From: Paenibacillus taichungensis
GTDB taxonomy: Bacteria > Bacillota > Bacilli > Paenibacillales > Paenibacillaceae
DNA: 64,000 bases
Assembly: GCF_013359905.1 (NCBI RefSeq)
Contig: NZ_JABMCC010000115.1
Span: 186,001 to 250,000 of the forward strand
Direction: 5' to 3'
Shown: positions 6,993 to 16,122 of the stretch, piece after piece
How the letters are laid out: each line of letters opens with the position of its first letter
Position numbering within the stretch: position 1 is the stretch's first letter
Made by a program: the position numbers and the translations under genes
Notes under the pieces: generated by a model
The model's database searches: none
Seen by the model: only the letters and a program-made list of their open reading frames with translations
What the model was told of the DNA's origin: nothing

Positions 6993-8540
6993 TTACCCAA
7001 TCAAATTCATCAGATCCTGAACCTGTCCCATCATGGAGATTGGATCTTCCCGAAGCCAGTCCTCCGTCATACGGTAAACCTGACCGTTCTGCACTGCCGG
7101 AAGCTGCTGCCAATACTTGCTGCGTTCAAGCTGTTCAAACTGTCGGATGGATTCCGGGTCGCCTGACACAACGATAAAGAGATGATCACCCGCATACTTA
7201 TGCAATTGATCCAAAGGAATATCTTCTTTGAACGGATGAGATTTATTTTGCTGGGCTGCCAGCACCGGAGCAGGTGGTTTTAATTGCAAATCACGATATA
7301 ACACACCTACGTCGTAGTAGACCTGGAAGGTAGCGGGAAGTCCTCTCATCCAGAAGAATGAAACTGTTTGGTCACCATCTTGAAGAGGAGACAAGACTCT
7401 TTGGGTTTCCTTGATCTTGTTCATATAGCTTTCCATCCAGGCTTCTGCCACAGATGTCCTTCCAGTCAAATCCGCAATAAGACGAAAGCGTTCAAAGAAG
7501 GGCAGGGACCAGGGAACATCCAGTGTAGGAGCAATTTTGGAGTATTCGGCATAATGATGCCCGTTAAAAGTCACGATGAGATCGGGTTTCAGCTCCGATA
7601 TCTTATCCATATATGGCGTTACCACGGAATTTCCAATCGAAGGAACACCTCGCACATGACCCTGGTAATAACGGCAGTCTAGCAATTGGTAAGGTGCACC
7701 AATCGGTGTTATGCCGAGCGCCAGCAGCTCACCCAGGAACTGAAAGGAGGCGACACGCATTGTATGCTTTCTTAGATGAATATATAAACGCGGCGATACA
7801 CCGGTATATTGCTTGAAGCTACGACTGAAATGAAAAGGATCGCGGAATCCGATGTGTCCTGCAATTTCCTGAATCGAATCATTTGATTCCAGCAGACGTT
7901 TTTTGGCACGATTCATTCGCAAGGCATTCAAATATTTGATGGGACTCTGTCCGGTGTGCTCACGAAAAAGACGTGAAAAATGGCGTGTGGATAGCCCAGT
8001 CTCTGCGGCAAGTTGATCCAAAGTATAGTCAAGTGTAACGGATTGTTCCAACCGTTGAAGGAGTGTATCCACGGCCTGTATGCTGCGATGCTCTTTATCC
8101 ATCGTGTCGGCTTTCATGGCTAGTAAAATCAATTCCTGAAACAGCACATGTTTGCTGTAGTTTTCCTTTTCATCGCAAAGATCCTCCACGGGATGCAGCA
8201 AGTGTACCAATTGAATCATGCGAGAAACATGTTCAGGGTATACTTGTCCTTGCGCTAATGCAGCCATTCGGGGCGTACCCTGAACAGTTACGGGCAGAGG
8301 TTCGAATTCAACGCTATATACTTGCAGAGGAAGATCTGATAGACTCTCAAGCTGCACTTCCATACCGGGATGAAATAGAAAGCAGTTTCCTGGCATAACC
8401 TCAGTCTGTTTATCCATGGAATGGACTTTACCACGCCCTTCGGTGATAATCATCAATGTATGACGGTGTATTGATTTTGTACACGGACCGGATATCGCAT
8501 CGCAGTATGTCCCTGTAAGTATATAGACCAGCGAAATCAT
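6993..8540 (-). CDS. AraC-family regulator with C-terminal siderophore-binding-protein domain (Btr-like)
   Basis: 515 residues. An N-terminal cupin-like region (about 1-150) is followed by an AraC double helix-turn-helix (about 160-260) and a FeuA/FhuD-type ligand-binding domain (about 265-515, GVPSIGNSVVTPYMDKISELKPDLIV region). This matches B. subtilis Btr (YbbB), which senses a ferri-siderophore directly. The ATG at 8540 follows GGAGGG; an upstream TTG would lie inside the ribosome site. It is downstream of, and co-oriented with, a siderophore-binding lipoprotein gene, which it probably activates. Confidence 0.88.
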   Translation of the reverse strand: MISLVYILTGTYCDAISGPCTKSIHRHTLMIITEGRGKVHSMDKQTEVMPGNCFLFHPGMEVQLESLSDLPLQVYSVEFEPLPVTVQGTPRMAALAQGQVYPEHVSRMIQLVHLLHPVEDLCDEKENYSKHVLFQELILLAMKADTMDKEHRSIQAVDTLLQRLEQSVTLDYTLDQLAAETGLSTRHFSRLFREHTGQSPIKYLNALRMNRAKKRLLESNDSIQEIAGHIGFRDPFHFSRSFKQYTGVSPRLYIHLRKHTMRVASFQFLGELLALGITPIGAPYQLLDCRYYQGHVRGVPSIGNSVVTPYMDKISELKPDLIVTFNGHHYAEYSKIAPTLDVPWSLPFFERFRLIADLTGRTSVAEAWMESYMNKIKETQRVLSPLQDGDQTVSFFWMRGLPATFQVYYDVGVLYRDLQLKPPAPVLAAQQNKSHPFKEDIPLDQLHKYAGDHLFIVVSGDPESIRQFEQLERSKYWQQLPAVQNGQVYRMTEDWLREDPISMMGQVQDLMNLIG

Positions 8541-8564
8541 GGTATCCCTCCTCAAAAGCTGAAA

Positions 8565-8599
8565 AGAAGCTCTTCAGGCAGGATCGCTGAAGAACTTCT
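8565..8599 (-). terminator. Attenuating stem-loop between the binding protein and regulator genes
   Basis: AGAAG-C-TCTTCAG pairs with CTGAAGA-A-CTTCT, followed on the minus strand by the short tract TTTTC. It probably reduces read-through from the binding protein gene into the regulator gene. Confidence 0.5.
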
Positions 8600-8630
8600 C
8601 CTCTATTGTATATGATGTGATTAATATCTT

Positions 8631-9638
8631 TTATTTGGTGAGCAATTGAACGGCATCATCCAATTGAGCACTGAGAGACATCACGTCGTAAGAGAACCAT
8701 AGGCTCTCATCAACCACGTAAACTTTATTATTTTTGACGGCAGGCAGTGAGTGCCACAACTGGCTATCATCCACCTCTTTCAGGAAATCAGGATCATTAT
8801 CGAATCTTACCACAAACAGTCGATCTGCTGAAGCATATTCCGGCAGTTTCTCAAGAGAGATGTTGATGCCGAGTTCATGATTCCCTTTTGCCCATTCCTC
8901 TTTGACGGTATCCGTCATGTTGAACTTCAGAGCATCATATAAGGTATAACCGACATTAGCGTTCCCGTACACTCTGAGTTGACCTTTTTCAAATCCGCCA
9001 ATAACCACAACGCCGAATGTCTCATCTGGTGAAACGAAGGAAGAAAGCTTGGTCCGTGCCTCTTCGGATTTCTGATTAAATGCTTGAATCCATTCCTGTG
9101 CCTGTTCGCTTCTGCCAATAACGTCAGCCACTGACTTGAAATGTTGGAATGCATCGGCACCTTCCCATTGAACAACAACCGTAGGGGCAATCTTGGACAG
9201 CTGCTCCAATTGATCCTCATTCCACTCTGCAGCAATGATGAGGTCCGGCTGCAGTTCAAGTGCCTTTTCCAAATTCAGCTTATTGGAGACCCCGATATCT
9301 TCGATCCCTTCCAATTGATCTTGAATCGAGACATAGTTGTTAAGCAGATGTGATGCTGCCCCAGCGGGCTTAAGTCCTGCTGCCAGCATTTCCGGTAAAT
9401 ATTGTGTAGTGAGAACACGTTGGGGATGGGCTGGAATCGTTACCTCACGGCCCAGAGCATCCTTATATACGCGAGTTGCCGATTCTAAGGCAGTATCGGT
9501 TGACGTTTCTGTCTGCAGTGCAGAATTACCTTCAGTAGAAGGTGATGATGTTTGTTTCCCTTGACCGCAAGCGGAGAGAAGCAAGGTTAGCACAAGGATA
9601 ATGCACGAAAGCTGGAGTTTATTTGGATGACGCAACAT
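8631..9638 (-). CDS. Iron-siderophore ABC transporter substrate-binding lipoprotein
   Basis: 335 residues. The N-terminal hydrophobic stretch ends in the lipobox LLSACG, so the mature protein is anchored through a lipid-modified Cys. The body follows the FhuD/FeuA/BtuF fold pattern (GREVTIPAHPQRVLT..., LQPDLIIAAEW, FVVRFDNDPDF). The ATG at 9638 is preferred over upstream in-frame starts, which fall in the Fur box region. A perfect Fur box lies just upstream. No permease or ATPase gene is nearby, so it must use a transporter encoded elsewhere. Confidence 0.88.
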   Translation of the reverse strand: MLRHPNKLQLSCIILVLTLLLSACGQGKQTSSPSTEGNSALQTETSTDTALESATRVYKDALGREVTIPAHPQRVLTTQYLPEMLAAGLKPAGAASHLLNNYVSIQDQLEGIEDIGVSNKLNLEKALELQPDLIIAAEWNEDQLEQLSKIAPTVVVQWEGADAFQHFKSVADVIGRSEQAQEWIQAFNQKSEEARTKLSSFVSPDETFGVVVIGGFEKGQLRVYGNANVGYTLYDALKFNMTDTVKEEWAKGNHELGINISLEKLPEYASADRLFVVRFDNDPDFLKEVDDSQLWHSLPAVKNNKVYVVDESLWFSYDVMSLSAQLDDAVQLLTK

Positions 9639-9667
9639 AATAATGAAATCCCCTTTTTCTTTTATAA

Positions 9668-9682
9668 TGATAATCATTATCA
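9668..9682. promoter_or_regulatory. Fur box
   Basis: TGATAATCATTATCA is a perfect 7-1-7 inverted repeat identical to the Bacillus Fur consensus core. It lies 30 bases upstream of the siderophore-binding protein start, so the operon should be repressed when iron is plentiful. Confidence 0.9.
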
Positions 9683-9771
9683 ATTATTATAGTCAAGACT
9701 TCTTTTGAAGAACATGTTGAATATGGACTTGAAGCATGGAAAATATGGACATGACGTTCTGGCACAAAAGA

Positions 9772-9808
9772 AAATACCTCCAAAAATTAATTTTGGAGGC
9801 ATTTGTTT
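9772..9808 (-). terminator. Terminator of bioY
   Basis: On the minus strand AAATGCCTCCAAAA pairs with TTTTGGAGGTATTT, ending in a T-rich tail, about 25 bases after the bioY stop. Confidence 0.75.
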
Positions 9809-9834
9809 CGTTTTATTCACGATCCAATGATGTC

Positions 9835-10425
9835 CTAAGAATCTGCTCGCACAACCGTTGAGTTCATATTGCCTGTCAGTCGTTGCGGAGGGAAGACCAT
9901 GCGGACAGGTGCGATGATGATCGCAGCGAACAAGGCTTTGATTAGATCACCGATGATGTAGGGATAGAACCCTTGTATCATGGCTTCGGGTAATGACATT
10001 TTGTAGGCATAGGCCAACCAGGGCACGCCCGAAACATAGATCAACATTGAACCAAATACCTCAAATACGATAAAGGCCAGGAAATAACCAACGAATCCGT
10101 TCAGTTTGATTCTGCTGAGTAATAACCCAATGAGCAATGCGGAGAAGGGCCACATCATGACATATCCCCCGGTAGGCCCAAGGAGTACTGCAAGTCCGCC
10201 TGCGCCATGCAGAAGCGGGAAGCCAATCGCAGTCAGGACTACGACCAAAGCGACACTTAGAAAACCATATAATGGGCCAAGCAGTCCTCCTGCCAGCATA
10301 ACCGCAAGAGTTTGCAGTGTAATCGGCACAGGAGAGAAACCAATGGGAATACTTATGTAACCAAAAAGAACAAGTATGGCTGCCATCAGTGCGCTGAATA
10401 CAATACCTCGCAAAGATAATTTCAT
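9835..10425 (-). CDS. bioY: Biotin ECF transporter S component BioY
   Basis: 196-residue integral membrane protein with about six helices. The family signatures include PIGFSPVPITLQTLAVMLAG near the N terminus and GPTGGYVMMWPFSA mid-protein, typical of the BioY biotin-binding S component. AAGGAA precedes the ATG at 10425. It is divergent from an ECF ATPase gene and an ATPase-transmembrane fusion gene, with a BirA operator between them, which makes this a biotin-regulated, probably dedicated, uptake system. Confidence 0.93.
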   Translation of the reverse strand: MKLSLRGIVFSALMAAILVLFGYISIPIGFSPVPITLQTLAVMLAGGLLGPLYGFLSVALVVVLTAIGFPLLHGAGGLAVLLGPTGGYVMMWPFSALLIGLLLSRIKLNGFVGYFLAFIVFEVFGSMLIYVSGVPWLAYAYKMSLPEAMIQGFYPYIIGDLIKALFAAIIIAPVRMVFPPQRLTGNMNSTVVRADS

Positions 10426-10458
10426 GTTTGAACATTCCTTTCAATTTTGGTAATCTTA

Positions 10459-10490
10459 TTGTTAACCGATCAAACGAATGTGGTTAACGA
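10459..10490. promoter_or_regulatory. BirA (biotin repressor) operator
   Basis: TTGTTAACC (10459-10467), 14 bases, then GGTTAACGA (10482-10490). This matches the BirA palindrome of Bacillota in arm sequence and spacing. It lies in the 112-base divergent region and could repress bioY and the ECF operon together when biotin is sufficient. Confidence 0.87.
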
Positions 10491-10537
10491 TTTGGATCGT
10501 ACCACAAAAGATTCAAAAGGGAAAGGACCAATTTGCG

Positions 10538-11401
10538 ATGCAAGACGTTACACCTTTGATAAAACTAGAAAATGTCCGTGTTCATTATGCTTCCGAGTCA
10601 GGACGTGTTCGTAAGGCAGTGGATGGGGTTTCGTTGGATTTAGCTCCCGGTGAATGGATAAGTATTGTGGGAGCCAATGGTAGCGGCAAAAGTACGCTGG
10701 CTGGACTGCTGATTGGATTCACGCCACTATCTGGCGGAGAAAGAATGGTTGCTCCAGAACTGGTTGTGCGTGGAGTCCTCCAGCAGCCTGATGCCCAGGT
10801 ACTTGGAGATACCATTGAGGAGGAATTTCATTTTGCCTTATCCTCACTGCTGGAATCTCCTGATGAACAATTACGTCGGAGAGAGCACGCATTACATACG
10901 GTAGGACTTGAACACCCGCCACAGGCGGCAATATCGATGCTGTCTGGAGGGCAGAAGCAGTTGCTTAATATCGCGGTAGCGCTGGCGGCCAAGCCGGATG
11001 TACTCATTCTGGACGAACCTACGGCCATGCTTGATCCGGGAGCCAGAGATCGAATGGAAGCTGTAGTTCAAACTATTGTCCAGCAGGGGACGGCGGTAAT
11101 CTGGATTACGCATCATTTGGAGGAAGCGACTCTTTGCAATCGAATTATTGCCATGGAACAGGGACGCTGTGTATATGATGGAGCGCCTGCGGCTTTCTTC
11201 TATGGAAAAGATAAGGAAGAGATAACGGCTGACGCTGGAAAAGGAGCACAACAACCATCACCCTGCGAGAAGCTTGGGCTTGCGCCACCTTTTACAGTGC
11301 AGACGGCTCTACTCCTGAAACGGAAAGGTTTGCTGCATCATGCAACTCCTCTGCGACCAGAGCAGTTGGTTAAGGAGGTAGCCCTTTGGCAATCGAATTA
11401 G
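10538..11401 (+). CDS. ecfA1: ECF transporter ATP-binding protein (EcfA-type)
   Basis: 287-residue ATPase with Walker A GANGSGKST, signature LSGGQKQ, Walker B VLILDEPTAMLDP and H-loop TLHH-like WITHH. ATP hydrolysis by this subunit would drive vitamin uptake through the T and S components. The ATG at 10538 follows a GGGAAAGGA ribosome site; a longer reading from 10478 would start inside the BirA operator. It overlaps the next gene by 16 bases, indicating translational coupling. Confidence 0.9.
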   Translation: MQDVTPLIKLENVRVHYASESGRVRKAVDGVSLDLAPGEWISIVGANGSGKSTLAGLLIGFTPLSGGERMVAPELVVRGVLQQPDAQVLGDTIEEEFHFALSSLLESPDEQLRRREHALHTVGLEHPPQAAISMLSGGQKQLLNIAVALAAKPDVLILDEPTAMLDPGARDRMEAVVQTIVQQGTAVIWITHHLEEATLCNRIIAMEQGRCVYDGAPAAFFYGKDKEEITADAGKGAQQPSPCEKLGLAPPFTVQTALLLKRKGLLHHATPLRPEQLVKEVALWQSN

Positions 11402-13140
11402 AACATGTAGGTATAGCTTCATCACAACCTGACAAAAGAGCGCTGCTTCAAGATATCACTGTCCGACTGAACCGTGGCGAAATCACTTTATTATTAGGCT
11501 GCACAGGATCAGGCAAAACTACACTGCTGCAAACGATCGCTGGCCTGAAACCTCCAGATGAGGGTAGCCTCAAGCTGGACGGAGAGCTTTTCTGGCAGAA
11601 CGGGAAAGTGCCACAGTCCATTCTGTTGCAAATGGGGTTGGTCTTTCAATTCCCAGAGCAGCAGCTGTTTGCCCGAAGTATTGGGCGTGAATTTGCTTAT
11701 TCTCTGCGTCCATATCGGCTACCGGATGAACAAAAGAAAAAGCAGATTTCCGAAGCACTTGAGCACTGGGACTCTCCAGCGGGTCAGGGAGAGGAAGAAC
11801 GATTCCATTCGGACAGATCCCCCTTTGCACTAAGCGGGGGAGAACGGAGAAGATTGGGGCTTGCCCTGGGAACTGCTACGCAGCCTTCATGGCTATTGCT
11901 CGATGAACCCAGCGCTGGATTGGAAGCACAAAGTGTGCTCATGCTGCTGGATGTATTGAATCAGCATCGAACTACAGGTGAGGGAGCCATTGTGGCTACA
12001 CACGACCTGGACACATTTTTACCACATGCGGATCGGGTTCTGTTGTTGAAGGCTGGGCGTCTGGTTGCTGATCTCATGCCACGTGAACTTCACACAAGGC
12101 CAGACCTACTGGAGCTTGCCGGAATTGGTCTGCCACCCTCCATGCAACTGGCACAACAATTTGCGGCGGCGGGCATTCATTTTCCTACTACTGCGTTGAC
12201 CCCGGAGGAAATGGCTGAAGGTATTGTTCAGTCCGTCAATGAGCCTTTAGAGCAGAAGGTTGATGTTATTGGTAATGAGGATCAACTCGGAATGGATGAA
12301 GCGAAGCTTACCTTTTCAAGCTCTAACACTCCGGGAGGAGAAGGCATGCAGGAGGGCAGATACGCCCACGCAGAAACAGGCACCAACAGAGGATTATATG
12401 GGGCCATGGACCCGCGTTTGAAATGGGTTTTATACATTTTGCTCGTGACCGCGACGATGCTTCAACACCACTGGTTAGGTCTCTCTCTTACGTTGGTGCC
12501 AGTCATCTTGGCACTTGTTGTGCTGCCACGTCAGGTTCTGATGGGATGCTTGAAATTAATGAAGCCGCTCGTACTGTTCTTTCTCGTATCAACCGCGTTG
12601 TCGGGCACAACTCTTTCTACAGAAGGTGGCGGCCTACAGTTCGGATTCTCCTTAATGCAGGCGGAGGGGACGTTACTGAATGTATACCGTTTGTTTATCG
12701 TTACGTTGGCAAGTCTTTGGTTTTCACTGACTACGCCATATGGGCGCATGGTTGAGGGGCTGAATTGGGTGCTGGGCGTCGGCAAAAAAATCAAACTGCC
12801 CGTGTCGTCGTTTGCACTCGCTGTGTCCCTAATCTTTCGTTTTATCCCGATGATCTGGAGTGAATGGCAGCGATTCTCGCTAATTGTCCGGGCACGCGGC
12901 AAAGCTGCATTACGACCGAATACGGTACGTGTGCGTGATCTTGGTCCAATGGTCATTCCCTTGCTCATGGCGCTGTTTCAGCGTGCAGAAGATATGACGA
13001 TTGCAATGGAAATGCGGAAAGTTAGAGAGAATTCCCTGCTTGGAGCACGTTCCTCCTTATTGGTATGGTCCAAACGAGATACATGGATTTGCATGATTGG
13101 ACTTATTGTTTTTGTATTTTATATCTGGATCAGAGACTGA
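11386..13140 (+). CDS. Fused ECF ATPase and transmembrane protein (EcfA-EcfT)
   Basis: 584 residues. Residues 1 to about 270 form a second ATPase: Walker A GCTGSGKTT, signature LSGGERRR, Walker B WLLLDEPSAGLE, and H-loop ATHD. A variable linker (about 270-340) leads to an EcfT-like membrane domain with about five helices, opening MDPRLKWVLYILL and including the coupling-region ARGKAALRPN. TTG is used as start at 11386, supported by TAAGGAGG 6 bases upstream. EcfA2 and EcfT are normally separate proteins, so the fusion is notable. It partners with the preceding ATPase and BioY. Confidence 0.87.
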   Translation: MAIELEHVGIASSQPDKRALLQDITVRLNRGEITLLLGCTGSGKTTLLQTIAGLKPPDEGSLKLDGELFWQNGKVPQSILLQMGLVFQFPEQQLFARSIGREFAYSLRPYRLPDEQKKKQISEALEHWDSPAGQGEEERFHSDRSPFALSGGERRRLGLALGTATQPSWLLLDEPSAGLEAQSVLMLLDVLNQHRTTGEGAIVATHDLDTFLPHADRVLLLKAGRLVADLMPRELHTRPDLLELAGIGLPPSMQLAQQFAAAGIHFPTTALTPEEMAEGIVQSVNEPLEQKVDVIGNEDQLGMDEAKLTFSSSNTPGGEGMQEGRYAHAETGTNRGLYGAMDPRLKWVLYILLVTATMLQHHWLGLSLTLVPVILALVVLPRQVLMGCLKLMKPLVLFFLVSTALSGTTLSTEGGGLQFGFSLMQAEGTLLNVYRLFIVTLASLWFSLTTPYGRMVEGLNWVLGVGKKIKLPVSSFALAVSLIFRFIPMIWSEWQRFSLIVRARGKAALRPNTVRVRDLGPMVIPLLMALFQRAEDMTIAMEMRKVRENSLLGARSSLLVWSKRDTWICMIGLIVFVFYIWIRD

Positions 13141-13237
13141 AACGCATTGTTTGCCATGAATCATGCATAAATCCTTACATTTCCGTTCAAAATAAACATG
13201 CTTTGATCACCACGAAGCAGATATGGAGGGACGAACG

Positions 13238-13543
13238 ATGAAGGATAAATTTTTGCAAGAAGAAAGACAAGAATATACCGATGTATCCACGGTGGAGTCG
13301 CAGCGAAATGATATCACACTCGAAGAGTTCCCAGAAGGTCCTTACGGCTCATCTCTAATGTCTGAATCACTTGGCAAAAGCTCGCCGTGGCGAGTGGATC
13401 AAAGGACCGCACACCGTTTCGATTATGAAAATCATGAGCTGCACGAAGGGGAGGTTCGGGATTATCCCGGTCAGGACGTCTACGATGAAACGGTCCCCGA
13501 TAATGTAACCAAGCCTCAATACCCGGAAGAAGAAGAAGCATAA
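13238..13543 (+). CDS. Acidic hypothetical protein, 101 aa
   Basis: Small, very acidic and hydrophilic protein ending in EEEEA, without membrane segments or a recognisable domain. The start at 13238 follows GGAGGG at the right distance. It stands alone between the ECF operon and a terminator, and probably has its own promoter. I do not recognise its function. Confidence 0.7.
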   Translation: MKDKFLQEERQEYTDVSTVESQRNDITLEEFPEGPYGSSLMSESLGKSSPWRVDQRTAHRFDYENHELHEGEVRDYPGQDVYDETVPDNVTKPQYPEEEEA

Positions 13544-13566
13544 TGACGTATTATATAAAATAGATG

Positions 13567-13606
13567 ATAGCCTTCGGCAGGATCTTCCTGTCCGGGGGCT
13601 ATTTTT
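13567..13606 (+). terminator. Intrinsic terminator
   Basis: ATAGCC...CAGGA/TCCTG...GGCTAT stem followed by five T residues, 23 bases after the acidic hypothetical gene. Confidence 0.75.
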
Positions 13607-13723
13607 AGTTGAATCGTTTATGAAAACAAATCTCCTCAAATTCCACAATATGGGTTATTATAGGCGTAGTTCGTATTAAAAAAGTTTCTGATATATCATT
13701 TCTAACAATATAAGGAGATAACC

Positions 13724-14173
13724 ATGGATCAGGACTATATTCAGTATATGCGGTCATTTGTGGGGAACGCCAAAGTTATCATGGTGGTTTCAGGGGCTAT
13801 CGTACTCGATGAGACTGGCAAAGTTCTATTACAAAAACGATCAGATAATGGATTCTGGGGGTTTCCAGGTGGATTTATGGAGATAGGAGAAACCGTTCAG
13901 GAGACAGCACAAAGAGAAATATATGAAGAAACAGGTTTAACACTGAATTCAATAGAATTATTCTCGATATACTCAGGTCCTGAATACGAGGTCGTTTATA
14001 GTAATGGAGATGAAGTTGCATTGGTGCAAGTGATGTTCAAAAGCAACGACTTTTGTGGAACGATAAAAGAAAGTGAAGAATCCATAGAAACACGATTTTT
14101 TGATATACATTCCATACCAGAACATTTCTTACCCACACACAAGCAAATTATTGAAGATCTAAGGAAAAAATAA
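13724..14173 (+). CDS. Nudix hydrolase
   Basis: 149-residue Nudix protein. The Nudix box is complete: GGFMEIGETVQETAQ then REIYEETGL, which fits Gx5Ex7REUxEExGU. It hydrolyses a nucleoside diphosphate linked to some other moiety; the substrate cannot be read from sequence. AAGGAG precedes the start. It heads a run of small metabolic or detoxification genes with the same orientation. Confidence 0.88.
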   Translation: MDQDYIQYMRSFVGNAKVIMVVSGAIVLDETGKVLLQKRSDNGFWGFPGGFMEIGETVQETAQREIYEETGLTLNSIELFSIYSGPEYEVVYSNGDEVALVQVMFKSNDFCGTIKESEESIETRFFDIHSIPEHFLPTHKQIIEDLRKK

Positions 14174-14219
14174 GATGTATTTGTAGAGCTAGAAAACTAA
14201 ATAATGGGGGGGTATCAGA

Positions 14220-14795
14220 ATGAGAGAGATTAACTATAGCGATTATTTTTGGCAGGATGATAAGGTCAGATTACGTGCTTTGCGTGAGGAAGATTGGGAG
14301 GATCATTATTATAACCGATTTGATTCACCCGCTCGTCGTTTACTGGAATGTGCAGTAGAGCTGCCACCTACGAATGCTGAGGCGAAGAAATTTACGGAAG
14401 CTTTCTCCGATTTCTCTCTAGACAGAGGACGAATCATGTTCACGATTGAAAATATGGATGGTGAGAATGTCGGGGGCGTGAACCTGAACAGCATCGATGA
14501 GCGGAATGGTACCTTTAGCATTGGAATTCAAATCGACAGGGACCATCGCGGAAAAGGATACGGGACGAGAGCCATTCGAATTTTGCTCAAATATGCCTTT
14601 TTCGAGCGCAGGCTTAATAAATTCAATGATTATGTTCTGGAAGGAAATGAGCCTTCTGCAGCCATGATGAGAAAGCTTGGATGTGTGCAGGAGGGCGTGC
14701 GTCGTCAGGTGATTTATACTGATGGGAAATATCAGGATCTGATCCTGTTTGGGTTAACCAAAGACGAGTTTATGGATAAGGAAGGACTTGAGTGA
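14220..14795 (+). CDS. GNAT family N-acetyltransferase (RimJ/RimL-like)
   Basis: 191 residues with the acetyl-CoA-binding loop DRDHRGKGYGTRAIRILL in the middle and a C-terminal half (GNEPSAAMMRKLGCVQEGVRRQ) typical of RimJ/RimL and spermidine-type acetyltransferases. A GGGGGG ribosome site precedes the ATG. The acceptor is unknown. Confidence 0.85.
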   Translation: MREINYSDYFWQDDKVRLRALREEDWEDHYYNRFDSPARRLLECAVELPPTNAEAKKFTEAFSDFSLDRGRIMFTIENMDGENVGGVNLNSIDERNGTFSIGIQIDRDHRGKGYGTRAIRILLKYAFFERRLNKFNDYVLEGNEPSAAMMRKLGCVQEGVRRQVIYTDGKYQDLILFGLTKDEFMDKEGLE

Positions 14796-14877
14796 GTCTC
14801 ATTTTAAATCAGAGCGGCCCGATGTTTATGATCTGCCAATGTTAGTTCGGTAACTGACAATGTGCAAGGGGTGAAAT

Positions 14878-15426
14878 ATGAGGAAGCTGTTATGGATAGG
14901 TTCGTGCTTTATTGTATGTGTATTGGTTAGTGTTACTGCATTCTTCTGGAATGATATTTTTGGATATAAAACGTTAGAGAAGGCTGTTCAGTCTACTTGG
15001 AAATACCCCCTTCAAGTGGTTAATGTAGATCAGCAAAATGAACTGGTTTTGTCACTGGACCAAACACAATATGTTTTCGCTGCTTATGAACATAAGAATG
15101 GGAGATATCACTATGATACCGATAGTGAATCAGGTTGGACAGCGAGTTCAGATGTGGGGCTCGCCTTTTTGGTACAAGCGGAACCGAAGAACAACAAAGG
15201 AAATTTTATATGGGGCGCTTTATATTCCGATATGCCTGTACACAAGTTTAAGATTGAATACACAAACGGTGAGACTCAGGATGTTGAGTCAAACAATAAT
15301 ACGTTTATCATGAGAATGACGGAAGCTTACCAGAGTGAAGACAAAATGATGTTAATGACAACGTTCACGAATGTGTATGCTCTTGATGAAGAGAACAACG
15401 TAATACAAGCTTTTAATCTGAATTGA
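14878..15426 (+). CDS. Membrane-anchored hypothetical protein, 182 aa
   Basis: One N-terminal hydrophobic helix (about 4-24) is followed by a soluble, probably extracytoplasmic domain of about 155 residues rich in Asn, Tyr and Glu. No lipobox or catalytic motif is visible. AAGGGGTG precedes the ATG. I do not recognise the family. Its position between two acetyltransferase genes gives no clear functional hint. Confidence 0.72.
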   Translation: MRKLLWIGSCFIVCVLVSVTAFFWNDIFGYKTLEKAVQSTWKYPLQVVNVDQQNELVLSLDQTQYVFAAYEHKNGRYHYDTDSESGWTASSDVGLAFLVQAEPKNNKGNFIWGALYSDMPVHKFKIEYTNGETQDVESNNNTFIMRMTEAYQSEDKMMLMTTFTNVYALDEENNVIQAFNLN

Positions 15427-15491
15427 TTTTTGGTTATCGAGCTTTAAAGTAAAACGCAGAAGGGTAGATAAGATGTACACCAGGAGGCATT

Positions 15492-16079
15492 ATGAAACAA
15501 ATTATGAAACAAACCAACCAAAGTGATGAATTAATCATTGATTGCAAAGATATATATTTGCGCGAGTATCGACTTGAGGATTTGGAGAAATTGCAGGAAA
15601 TCACCTGGCAACCTGAGGTATACGAATTTTTGCCAGGATGGAATGCTGCGGTTGAAGAGAGAGTACTTTGGCTGACTCAATACGAAATCCCTGAGAATCA
15701 GAATTTTAAACAAGCTGTTTTGGAGGGAGGAGACATCGGAGACCTCTGTTTACGGTTGGCTATCGTGCTCAAAGAAAATGATGAGTTTATTGGATGGTGC
15801 TGCTCAGGGATCAAGGATGAACTGCCAGCGCCCAATCGGGAGATTATGTATGGCATTTCGAAACACTTCCGGAACCGTGGCTATACAACGCAGGCAGTAA
15901 AAGGAATAACACAGTATTTATTTGAAAATACAAACGTTGAAGTATTGAATGCCATTGCTTTATTAACGAATCAGGCATCCAACAAGGTAATACAGAAATG
16001 CAATTTTGAATATCTGAATATGATTGAAATCGAAAATGAACCTTACAACCATTACCAATTGTTGAAGCACCAACAATAA
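15492..16079 (+). CDS. GNAT family N-acetyltransferase
   Basis: 195 residues. The N-terminal YLREYRLEDLEKLQEI pattern and central YGISKHFRNRGYTTQAVKGI region fit the GNAT acetyl-CoA site, and NKVIQKCNFEY near the C terminus is the usual asparagine-containing segment. AGGAGG precedes the ATG. Only moderately similar to the GNAT encoded 1.2 kb upstream, so not a recent duplicate. Confidence 0.82.
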   Translation: MKQIMKQTNQSDELIIDCKDIYLREYRLEDLEKLQEITWQPEVYEFLPGWNAAVEERVLWLTQYEIPENQNFKQAVLEGGDIGDLCLRLAIVLKENDEFIGWCCSGIKDELPAPNREIMYGISKHFRNRGYTTQAVKGITQYLFENTNVEVLNAIALLTNQASNKVIQKCNFEYLNMIEIENEPYNHYQLLKHQQ

Positions 16080-16122
16080 CCCTACTGTAATTGGCTCAAG
16101 ATGACTGCACAGGAGTGATACC

